Source: Aristolochia californica (taxonomy: Eukaryota > Streptophyta > Magnoliopsida > Piperales > Aristolochiaceae). From it: 64,000 nucleotides of DNA. A program made the position numbers and the translations under genes. Every line of letters starts with the position of its first letter. The stretch's first letter is position 1. Of this stretch, positions 9,251-21,200 are shown piece after piece. The notes beneath the pieces were generated by a model that had not been told where the DNA came from, did not search any database, and saw only the letters and a list, made by a program, of their open reading frames with translations. The DNA lies in assembly GCA_029961685.1 (NCBI GenBank), contig JARWKL010000003.1, positions 13,794,782 to 13,858,781 of the forward strand, written 5' to 3'.

Positions 9251-12200
9251 GTACATGTTGACTCAAGAAGGGCAAGATGTAGCACGTGAATGTCTTTTGA
9301 GGTCTGGTTTAATCGATTCCTCAGAAAATTTGACTGCAAGAGATGAAGATGAACTGGATTGTCAAGCTTCTCATGATGCATTAAATTTGATTCATCATAC
9401 AATTCTTGATCACCAAGATGCAACGGGGATATCTGCTGTTTCTGTTAAACAGAAGAAATCAGATAATATTTCAACTGGCATTCTTGAAGAGGTAAAGTGC
9501 CTTTACTGCTATGAACATTTTTTTCTTTTGTCAGGATCGGTTGCTTATATCCTCATGGAGATGTCCATAGACATGAGTGAATTATAAACCCAGAACCTTA
9601 TCTTAATATTTGCTGGATGAGTTTATGCTGAGGGCTCTATTGCCACATTTGTGGTATTCTGTAAGTTTATTTTCTTTATGTTCTCCTAGTTTATTTGTCT
9701 AACCGTCTTTGTCACTCTGAAAAATACTTCTGTGCTTTTAGGTATCCATTCTAATTTTTTTTTTTTTTATCATGATTACATTTATGGTTTCCTTATCTTG
9801 TAAATAATTACAATGAGCATGTTTCTTGGCTGACTTTCACCTGATTTTCTTCATTGTCTACCATATTGTTGCAGCATGCTCCTCTAGGGCGAATTTGGGA
9901 ACAAACTTCCATGGAAGCTCCAGAATCTACTAATTCTGAGAAGTCTATTCCCTCTGTTGGATGTGCCATTTCAGGTCATCCCCAGAAAGATCATATTTAT
10001 ATCTTGGATTCTGATTCTGAGGAAATTCCTGACAAGCAATATCCTGTGCTATTGAACCAATGCATCTCAATTGATATAGGTGGGCTGTCATTTTTTAAAT
10101 CCATTAAGGATTTTATTGGAGGAGTATTGAAATGTTCTGGTTCTGTTCAGATGCAGAAGAGAATGGTATAATGAATACTGCTTCTGATGGAACAAAACAC
10201 GGTCTGGATTGCTCAATATCTATTGATTCACCACCAGCACCTCTAACATTGCGAGCTTGCTCATCATCTGTATGTTTACACATTATTAGTAGGCATCATG
10301 ATGTTACATACTATTGGTACTTTTGGGAGGATATCTTGGATGACACTTAGTTGGGTCATATAATTGAAATCCATTTTTAGGATCCTGCCTGTGGTTCGCA
10401 GCATGCTAAAGATCTGGAATGCAATGTTAATTCCTTGGCAATGCCCCCTAGAAGAACTGGAGAAAAATTTGAGGATATTTATGATGTGATCTTGATACTG
10501 GATGATCGGGAACAATTTGTAAAGACTAAATGCAGGTTCGTTCATTTATTTTTTTTTTTTTTTGTAATGGTTTGTTCATTATCCTTTGCAATGGTTAGTT
10601 CATTATTCTTTGTAATGGCCTCAAGTTGTAGAATTGAAAAATCTTCTTCTTCTTCTCTCTCTCTCTCTTCCTCTCTTTTTCCTGTTAAGTCTCAAAACAA
10701 ATATAAACCAATAAACAAGTACTTTTTTTTTGTTGAAATGATGTTGATTTTTATTAAGGCAAAAGCTCAAGAGAGCATATTACAAAGCAGGGAAACCTTC
10801 CCAAACAATGAGAGATTGCTGGGAAGTTCCGAATTTTGCCAATTTATCAGCCAAAGAGTAGGTTGATCTAGGAATGAGATTCCAATTACAATGTGTAGAA
10901 GATACAATGTTAGCAATACTATCAGTGATGGGCCAGTGGCGCCAAGGGGGAAAGCTGTCTTTGGAACACCAACTAATAACCGTCTTCGAGTCACCTTCAA
11001 TGATTAATTTGCCATAGAGACGATCCCTGAAGATTTGGAGGCTGAACAGCAGAGCACTAACTTCAGCAGTATTAGAATCAGCAATGCCCACCGGACCAGC
11101 ATAAGAAATAATAGGGTCTGCATTGTAACCTCTGAACACACCACCTGCTTCTGCTGGCCCAGGATATCCAATAGCACTACCATTAAAATTCAGCTTTATG
11201 CAGTCGCAAGGAGGAGGATCCCAGATAGCCATACTCGGAGTTCTGTTGGGGAGCGATCAAATTCCAATTTTCCCGAAGGGAAACCCCTGATAGAGGGGCA
11301 AATTCTTCTTTGTATGAAGCCAACTCGAGATGAGGCCAACGACATGAGAGGCCGTGTTGTCTGGGGTGCTAGCTTTGGAGTTGAATCTCCGGTTATTCCG
11401 CTCGAGCCAAATGCACCATGGAGCAATCGCAAGACAGGCCGAAAGAATTAACTTGCCCAGCTGAGGAAGGAGAATCCCTCGAACCATCTCAAAGGTGCCA
11501 AAGAGGTCCTAATGTAGCCCCACTTGGAGCCCGATTTTTTGAAAGATCTTCGTCCAAACATGCCACGAAAATCCATAGTGTAAGAGGACATGCTGGACTA
11601 TCTCTTCGCACTCACCGCAAAGGGGGCAAGAAAGATTGGGGCAGTGAAGCCTCTTCAATGAAGGTTGTCAGAAGTGAGAATCTGTTCTCTAATGGCTGAC
11701 CACACGAAAAATTTGATTTTGCTTGGCACTGAGAGTTTCCATGCCAGATTCGCCTTGTGCTCATGAGTATTGTAGTCTTGCTTTCTGATATGAGAGTAAG
11801 CTGATGTGACAGTGAATCAACCATTATTACTAGGCTTCCAAATCAGCTTATCAACTGAGTGCTCCCAGATAATAGTACTGCTGAGTTTAGTAAAGAGAGC
11901 AAAAAGCCAACGATTCCTCATCATTTAATCCCCGACGGAACGGGAGACTCCATGAATCAGCCACAGAGCAAGAGAGGTCGCTTGCCACCTTATGCAACCC
12001 CGGGAAGTCCTCCTAGAGGTATCGGGGGCCACACCATTCGTCCGACAGAAGAGAAGGGTCCTTCCATTGCCCGTGTGAAACGAGGTAACATCTCTGAATA
12101 CTGGAAAGAGCTTGAAAACTGATTTCCATATCGGGGATAGGAGGCGAGCAGCGCCGCCCTCTCCACCAGGCACCCGAAAATTGAAGGTAGAATTTCACCA

Positions 12201-15200
12201 TATTCCTCCATAAACTGTTATATTTGTTGTTGAAATTCCAAATCCATTTGAGCATAAGAGCTTTGTTCATTTCTCTTGTAGGCCGGATGCCCAATCCTCC
12301 CCTATTATGAGGCATGTAAATATCCTTCCAACTAACCAGATAGTATCTGAAGGTATCTTCTGAACCTCTCCATAGAAATCGTCGACGGATGACATCAATT
12401 TTGGTGCAAATGGAGGCCGGACAGTGCATGAATGATAACAGATAATTTGGCAGCCCCGCCAGACAATACTTGAGGAGAGTGAGACGCCCTGCTGTTGATA
12501 AGAGTTTACCCCTTCAAGTGGCTAGCCTCTTTTCAAATTTCTCAATGAGGGGGGACCATAGTGACGCTGAAGGCCGAGAATCAAAAAGTGGGAGCCCAAG
12601 ATATGTGGCTGGCATATTTCCCACAGAGCATCCCAGGTAGTCCGCCATATCCCGAAGCCCAGCTGGATCAATGTGATAGCCAAGAAAAGTGGTTTTTCCC
12701 CAGTTTATGTTTTGACCGGAAGCCAATTCAAATAATCCCAGCACAACACACAATTTTCTGATCTGATCCATAGTACCAACCCCAAAGCAAATAGTATCAT
12801 TCGCAAATTGGAGAATCGGAATATCAAAGGCTGTGCAATCAGTCGTGGGGAGGAGCCATCCCATGTTCTTGGCCGAGTAGATCAAGGAGGATAGATATTC
12901 TGCCACCACGTTGAAGAGCAGGTGGGAGAGGGGGTCTCCCTTTCTGATTCCCCTGGTTCCCTTAAAATACCCACAAATTGTTCCGTTGAGAAGGACGGAG
13001 TAGCTTGCACAGGAGATGCAGCTTTGGATCCAGAAGCGCCATTTTTCTCCGAATCCTATCTTCCCCAGGAGGGTGTCCAGAAACTTCCAGTTAACTCTGT
13101 CAAATGCTTTTTCGAAGTCTATGCTTGAGGATGAATCTGGGGAACTTTCGGACCTTGAAATGATGACTAAGTTCATGACATGCCATGGCTGAATCAAGAA
13201 TGTTTCTTCCCTTAATAAAAACACCCTGGCCATGGTGAATGGCAATAGGGAGAATTGCCCTGAGTCGACTAGCAAGGAGCGCAATTACCTTATATGGACA
13301 GGTAGTGAGACTGATCGGCTGGAAGTCAGATGGGAGCTCTGCCCCATCTTTTTTAGGGATGAGGGCGATGAAAGAGGCTCCGATACTCCTATATCTGATG
13401 CCATGTTGATAAAAGGAGTGGGCCATGCTGGAAATGTCTTCTCTGATGAAGGGCTAGCAATGACGATAAAATTCCCCGTTGAATCCATCCGGGTCTGGAA
13501 TACGATCCAAAGGAAGACCAAGGGCTGCAATTTCAATTTCCCGACTAGAGAAGGGGAGCTCGATGAGACTAGCTGGAGCTGATGGAATAACCTGGAGGTG
13601 AACCCTTTGGAAGAAGGGGCGGAATGGCTGGTGATCAGAGATAAAAGGAGTGGGCCATGTTGGAAATGTCTTCTCTGATGAAGGGCTAGTAACGACGATA
13701 AAATTCCCCGTTGAATCCATCCGGGCCCGGAGTACTATCCAAGGGAAGACCAAGGGCTGCAATTTCAATTTCCCGACTAGAGAAGGGGAGCTCGATGAGA
13801 CTAGCTGGAGCTGATGGAATAACCTGGAGGTGAACCCTTTGGAAGAAGGGGCAGAATGGCTGGTGATCAGAGTATAAACCTGCAAAAAAATTCACCAGTG
13901 AGTCACATGGCAATGCGGTTGGCCCTTCTTTGTGCAGAGGCGACTGCATGGAAGAATTTAGTATTAGCATCCTCAACTGAGAGCCATTTGAATCTTGCAT
14001 GTTGCTTCCAGTGCACTAACTTGCTGTGGGCGAAGGACTGCAATTGCCCTTGAAGGGCATACCCCTGAGAGACTTCCGGAGAAGAGAGACCTCTGACTTC
14101 CTCCTCAGAGTCGAGAGCGACTATCTGAGCAAGGGTATTGGTTCTCATAGCCAAGGAAGAGGCTTTCTTTTCAGAGGCTCAGGAGCTCAGCAACGGTTTC
14201 AACATCTTGAGCTTGATTGGGAAGGTCCACCCGCTTAGGCTAGCAACGGTCATATTCTCCCAAAAGGATTGGAGAGATAGATCAAAAGAGGGGGGGTACC
14301 GAAATGGGTATAAACCACAATGATCAGAGACGACTCGATTGAGCACTTTGCTGGAGACGTTGCTATAGAGCTGAAGCTAATCATTGATAAGAATCGGTCC
14401 AACTTTGAGAGGATAGGGGACTGCCTACCATGTGACCAAGTGAAGGCCTTCCCAAATAGGGTAATCTCATCCAGGTCCTAGCTACCAATAAAATCAGCAA
14501 ATAGCCTCATGGAGGTTGTGATTCTCCGGGACGGCGGGGATTTCTTGTGGCAGAAGTGAGTGACATTGAAGTCACCCACAAGCATCAGAGGAATATGCCA
14601 CATCTGACAAGTCCTCAATAAATTCTCCCAAAATAGTTGGCGCTCATGGTGTCTGGTAGGGCTGTAGACACCAACTAGGCACCAAATGTTCCCCGAACCT
14701 TTGTCTCACAGCTTGAAACCAAGGGAGTAAGAGCCACAACAACGATCAAGCACCTCAGTAGTACTGGTGTCCCACATCAGAAGGATACTGCCTGCCGATC
14801 CCACTGCATCCACTGAAGCCCAGCCGGGCTCCTTTAGGTACCACAACTCACGGATGTATCTAAGGGGTAGAGAAGCCACCTTGGTTTCTTGGAGAACAAC
14901 AACATTTGCCTTGGTAGAGGCAAGGAGGTCCCGGATGGAGGTACGGCGATGCAAGGGCCCAATTCCATGGACATTCCAGGAGAGAATAATCATTGATCAT
15001 TATTCATCTTCTTTGACTTCTCAGATGGGTGGTTATCTCCCGGGAGAGGCTCCGTGAAGATAGTGCCCATCACCTTGGCAAGTTCCACTATCTGGGCCCA
15101 TGTTTTTGGGTCGTATTTGTGCTGTTCTGATTGGAGAGCTGCCACAAACACTTGAGCTCATTCACCCGGCTCTGGAATGATGAAATCTCCTGTCTCTGGG

Positions 15201-18200
15201 TTGCAGGGGTATCGAGTGGTGGCAATGGGTCTTCCATGTAGAAGCTGTCTCTGTTGACCGCTAGCTCGGTGCTGGTAGGTTACAACGGGAGGGGGAGAAT
15301 TGTTTTGCTTGTGGGCACGAGGACTGCGCTCACTACTTCCGGACTCTACGTCGGAGAGGTAATTTTTCATGGTGGGGATTTCTCGGGGGTGAGCTAGGGG
15401 GGGATTCCAATATCCAGGGGGAAGTTTGTGGAGTGTGGGGGTTATGGGGACGATTTATAGGAGGGTTTGTGAGGGTAAGGTTATTTCTGGAGTTAAGACA
15501 GAGGGGTGAATGACATCTGGATCTGGGCCAAGGTTTTTTTTTTGTGAGGGACTGGGGTGAGTGATGTGTCGGATAAGTGGGGGGGGGGGAATGCCGGGGG
15601 GTCAACGAGTATAGTTCCCATGCTAGCTATAAAGCTGCCTGGGGGGGATCGCATTTGTTGGGAGGGGGCAGTGTCGAGAGGTGCACTTCCCAGCGCATTG
15701 ATTGGCTGCGTGATTTCCCGAGGTTTGATTGTGCTTTTGGAGACCACATCTTTAAAATCATCCATCACATCGATGTTGATACGGATCCAGTATCGCGCTT
15801 TATCCACCATAACGCATCTGAAATATTGCCTTTCACATGGGTGAAGAGGATTGATGAGGACCGGGCCTCATCCAGACGGTGCCAGTGCTCCGTGAGTGGG
15901 TCCAAAGCAATGATAGAGCCAAACTTCGACATGACTCTCGAAAAGACCGCGTTCTACCATAGCTTAGCAGGAAGCCATGTAACTGTGACCCATTGGCCGT
16001 ACTGGCTGGAGGGTGCCGAGGGGAGCGACTCTGAGACCCCTATGATGCCAGAGCTGGTGTGGGGTATGATGGCAAGAGCCGCAAAAGACTCCTGCTAGGT
16101 TCCGAAATGAACAAGCCAAGTTTGGGGATTGAGATAGGAGATTTTGGGAGTGTAAGGGAGGTGAAGTTTGTCAATCAGCCAGTGAAGAATGCTGGATTTG
16201 ATGATTTTGGGGGATGTTTGGACGAGAATGGAGCGAGTCAAAATTCTGCGCCTGTCATGGAGAAGGTTTGGTAGGATTTGGATGATCTCGGGTGTTTCTG
16301 TGGGAGCAGGGGGGACTGAGGTATGGTTTTGGGGCAAATCAGGAATTTTCGGGGAGGAGGGGGTGTTTTGGTGGCGCTAGGTTGCTGGGTGGAGAGGTGG
16401 AAATCTTACTCTGGCATCACCGGGACGGTTTGACGCTTCTGTTGTGTCTAGCACCGGGGAGAGGCTTTGGAGTGCAGCGGCTAGCTCATTCCAACCAAAA
16501 CCTGAGTTTGTGGCCTCGGGTATGAATAATCTGGCTAAAATGGAGGTTCCTCTTCTGTGGGTGACCCGACATTCCCGGTGACCACGGAAGGTAGTCACCG
16601 AGAAGAGGAAAGTTGAGTCTCGTGACCAGAGTTCACGGGATTTCTTAGTTTCCGTGGTAGCTCTTTGGAATTAAAGCCTGAAGTTGTAGATCGCTTCTAC
16701 GGGGATGCAGATGAATGGAAGTTTTGATCTGTCGGCTGAGGAGATACGGATCACCGGACCTGATTTCCAAAAGATTCTCTCGAAGGTAACTCTGCATTTT
16801 CCGTATTCCCTCTTACAAAAGAAGAAAAATAAATTTGGTAACATAACTTGCTAAAAAAACTGTAAATTTCCCTGCCTTGTCTGTCAATAGTGGAAATACA
16901 TGTATTTCCATATTAAATCCTACATGTATATTGGTGACATGGTCTTCTGCTATCCTTCAATGGAGCTGAGTGGTCTGACTCTCTACCTATATGCAATCTG
17001 TTTTTCATTACTAGATACTGAAATATGATTTCATGACTTCGTGTCATGACCTTCTTTCTTTCTCGTTATAATGGCCAAAAGTTTTGGCTTTACGAAATAA
17101 TTTTTTCAGGTGTGTACTTTTTAAAGTAAATAATTTGAAATAGGTCAATCTTACTGCACAGCTATTTTGAGTTCTGTATGAAACATATAGTCATTATTTG
17201 CACGTGAAATTATTATATGAAAACTTTCTCAACCTGCATTTGTTTTTCTCTAGTTCCACATCTGTTCATTCTTTCTTGATTCTTCAGAGATAATGTTCTT
17301 AGGTTCCATCTTGATTTAATGAATTTTCCTAATTTAATCTTCTCTAAATGTGGATGGGCTTTTCTTCCTTGTAAATTCCATCTTAACTTAATGCTTGTTT
17401 TCCTTTTCAGGTTTCGATCCAGAAAAGTAGTTGAAAGTATATCTGCACAATTCAAAATTCAAGTTGAGGTTAGTTCATTTGGAAATGAGTCACTGAATCT
17501 TGTTGTTGCTTCGTCTATGTTAGATTCATTATCAAAAGAAAAAAAATCTATGCTAGATAAATGTTTGATGCTGTCAGAAGATGCTTGTTCGGTTTGTTGA
17601 AACTCAACATGTGATCAACCCTAAAATTATCTGGATAAGGCTTTGCAAGAGAAATAAAGACCTGATCTACTCTGACCAGTTTTTTTTTTAACACCTAACC
17701 AAGAGTTGTTGTTCCAGATATTCGAAACATCTTGAGTTGTCATAAATCCAATATGTTTTGGATGTTATGTGTTATGTAATATTCAAGATTTTTCTTATAC
17801 ATTCTGTGAATGTTAAGAGGGCATTACATGTAACTATAAGATCATTATAATCAGTAGGATTGTCATAGTGGTGGGGAGGCAGTATGCCCATTGGGCTCCT
17901 GTGGATCTACCAATTATAGTTAAAATTATTTTTATTATATTTTTTCTGATTTTATTGGATTTGATCAGATAGTGATGTTATCTATTTTGAATTTTAAATT
18001 TAAATTTAAATTTTAGTTAATCTTTTTAATTTTAGTGGATTTGATCTGATATTCATCTTATCTATTTTCATTTTAAATTTTAGTTATGTATAGGCTATAA
18101 CAGGATGTGGTATACAACTTTGATAATGAATTTTTGAAATCTCCATGTTCCTGCCTCTCTCCCTCTCTCCCTTCCCTTTCTTCTTCTTCTTTTTTCTTCT

Positions 18201-21200
18201 CTATTATTCTTCTTCTAAATTATTCTCTCTCTATTTTCTTCCTTTCTCTTTCTAATTCTAGCAATTGACGGATATCGCATAGGACAATTAAAATTCACAC
18301 TTTGTAACGTGTTTGTCCCGCATCACATAGGAGGCTTTAACATCACGCCTTCCTCAAAATACCTAATGTATCTGGTGAAAAACAATTTGTTTCAGTGAGG
18401 TATCCATCCTAGGTAAAGAGCAGCTAATGTGGATGGTGCAAACACTTCTGTTGCGTAGCGCTATGTAGTGATTGTTACTTTTGAGCCTATTCCTCATAGG
18501 TCCTCAATGTATGCTTTAAATTTAGACCATTCATGATTTTAATTTTTTGTTTTGATTTAAAAGAAAGTCAATGCCCACATACAAGTTCTTTCTATGGATT
18601 TGATATTTTTTTTAGTTCTGAAAGCGAATAGACATTATTCAGTTGACTTTTTAGTTACCTACAGATTAGACGCTTACCTGTTGGAGATGGAATTTGGATA
18701 GCTCGTCATAAAAGTCTTCATACAGAATACGTACTGGATTTTATTGTTGAAAGGAAGGAAGTGGATGATTTGCATGGTTCTATCAGGGATAATCGATACA
18801 AAGATCAGAAGTTGAGGCTCCTGGTATATATTCTGATCCTTATATAGGAATATATGCAATATAAAAACATTCCTGAAGCATACGACATAAATTGCTCCAT
18901 ATGAGTTTTCTGGTGACCTATTTGTCACTAATTAAAAAGATAATTTCATTGCAATTAATGCTTTTATGATGCGCTTAATTGCTGTGTATCACTAGGCTGT
19001 TGGGTGGCAGTCGATCCCACAGATAGTAGTATATAGGTATATCTATTGTTATTTTGGGCTTTTATACTGATAGTCACAGACTTTTTTTTTTTTTTTGAGT
19101 AAAAAGGTATGAATATATTACTAAAAAAAGAGAACATATACAAATACCTTACAAAACAAAAGTCACAACAAGATGTTGGAGGGAAACGCCTAATTTAGCC
19201 TGATTATCTGCTAGGTGATTAGCGGATCTTGGAATATAATTCCAATTACATTGTAAATGAGAAATTAAATTACAGATATCCTCAAATAGATCCCAGTGCC
19301 TCCAAGGAGGCTTAGAAGACTTCTTGCACCAATTGATGATGACTTTTGAATCTCCTTAGACGCAAAGAGGCCCCACCAGCCGTTGATGAAAAAGTTTCAA
19401 ACCATTATATAACCCAGAAAGCTCGACAATGGTTGAATCAGTCACATGCTTTTTCCACTTATGAACCTAACCTCACACTTATTTTTTGTAAAAGACTAAT
19501 GTTGTGCATCTTTCATTGCAAGTTTGTTATTCAATGTAGTAGTGGCAAATCTAATCCTTTTCATGGATATTGTGAGATTTGAAGCTTGAAGAAGTTTTAC
19601 AGCGAAGAGATTGAAGAGAGAGAGTAGTGAGCGAGAGAAGCATACGTTAGCAAAGAGGAGTTACTTGGGTCAAAGGCTGACCACTTATCCTGTTAGATGC
19701 CGACCTAAGGGTATTTATGTTATTTTAAGTCTATGTTGGGGTTGTTTATGAAGTTTGGTGTAAGTTGGACAGTAAGGGGAATAACTTCAGTTCATAAGGG
19801 TAGTATAGTTATTATGTATCAATTAGGATGAATCTTAGAGATCTAATCATCTATTTAATGAGAAATTCGTGGTTAAGTAGGGCAGCCAAAGAAAACCGTT
19901 CTTCTTTTTGTTTTTGTAGGTGTCTTTTTGCAAAAGCTCCAGCACAAGCTTTGGCTAGCCGATTTTCTTAGTTTTCCTTGAGAAACCTTTATTCGCATTG
20001 TTGAGCATTATCTTCCTCAACACTATTGTCCCTCTCCATTGGAGACTTTAGGAGGTTTGAGACAATTGGTATCGAGCATTTTGTTCTTAGGATGAAGTGG
20101 AAGTTTGGTTTACTAGCGCAAGTCCTATAGTTGCAGTAGAAGTTTTTTTGTTGACAAGAGACCCTTTGCTGGCACAATTTTTCTATCACAAATTATACTT
20201 GCGAGAAAGCCCTTTTGAGTCTACTTTCCAACGCAACAAATATTTCATTCCGATTTTTCTACAAAGAGAGATCGGTATCTAAAGCAGCGAAAGTTGGGTA
20301 AGATGAAGGTTCAGAGTGATAGAATGAAACTTCACATAACAATTTGTGCCATCAAGAACAGTACTTTTGTATTTCAAATTATACCACCAAGAAAGGTTGA
20401 TGAGTTTACTTTACACAAAAATAGACTTTTCAATCTAATTTTTCTATAGGGAGAAATTATCATTGGAAGAAGGAAAGGTCAGGCTAGAACAGACAAAGGT
20501 GGCTTTCCAACATAGCAATCGTGTTTGGGATTTGGAGACTCGACTACTCCAGATATTAGATCACTTTAAAGTCGAGGTTAATAATAATAAACACAAAAGA
20601 AGGAAAATCAAGCATGAAAAAGACAACAAGATTTATATAGGATCGCCTCAAGGTGAGACTACGTTCTGTCTTCCGCCGCTGTAGTAATCCACTATGAAGA
20701 TGATTAGGCTCCACAACTTAACACTTGTTACATGGAAGAGTAAAAACAAAATGTGGATGCAAGGTCTAGTGTAGAAGTAGAATACAGAGCCATGACACAT
20801 GTGGTGAGTGAGTTTCTATGGATTAAATCTCTTCTAGTAGAAATGGGATTCCACAAAGGAGGCCCTATGGAATTCTATTGTATAATCAAGCAGCGATCCA
20901 CATTGCCTCCAACCCAGTTTTTTATGAAAGAACTAAGAATATCGAGGTGGACTATCACCTTGTGAGAGAAAAGTTGCAAGCAGGGATCATAAGTCTTAAA
21001 CATGTCTCACTCATAGACAATTTGCTGATATGTTCACGAAGTTAGTCAACTCCAAAATTCTCTCCTCTGCATGTACCAAGTTGGAGATACACGATATATT
21101 TTCACCACCAACTTGTGGGGGAGTGTTGAAAGACATTGACTAGCTTAGGTGTCATTATTGTAAATATCTAATGTTTTTTATCTCTTCATTTTACTCTATC

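Larger units (their letters stand above)
10722..16800 (-). mobile_element. L1-like LINE, near full length, antisense in MUS81 intron
   Basis: The 3' end is marked on the + strand by a T run at about 10722-10731 (the poly-A tail on minus). Moving right come RNase H (10780-11232), zf-RVT (about 11600-12430), reverse transcriptase (12514-about 13430), endonuclease (about 14300-14993), ORF1 (about 15490-16740) and a G-rich 5' end near 16750-16800. ORF2 begins MIILSWNVHGIG at 14993. It is about 6.05 kb, the usual size for plant L1 elements. Stops, frameshifts and a 232-bp internal tandem duplication make it inactive. No clear target-site duplication was seen, so the 5' limit is approximate. Confidence 0.88.
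10536..17410 (+). other. 6.9-kb MUS81 intron carrying an antisense LINE
   Basis: The donor follows ...AAATGCAG at 10535, and the acceptor is TTTTCAG at 17410. The split codon AG|G restores R in TKCRFRSRK. Apart from the LINE (10722-about 16800), the rest is AT-rich sequence with a CT microsatellite around 10650-10680. Confidence 0.85.

Noticed and set aside
11035..11451. Long + strand ORF of 138 aa
   Set aside because: It is a shadow of the minus-strand LINE ORF2 (RNase H and connection region).
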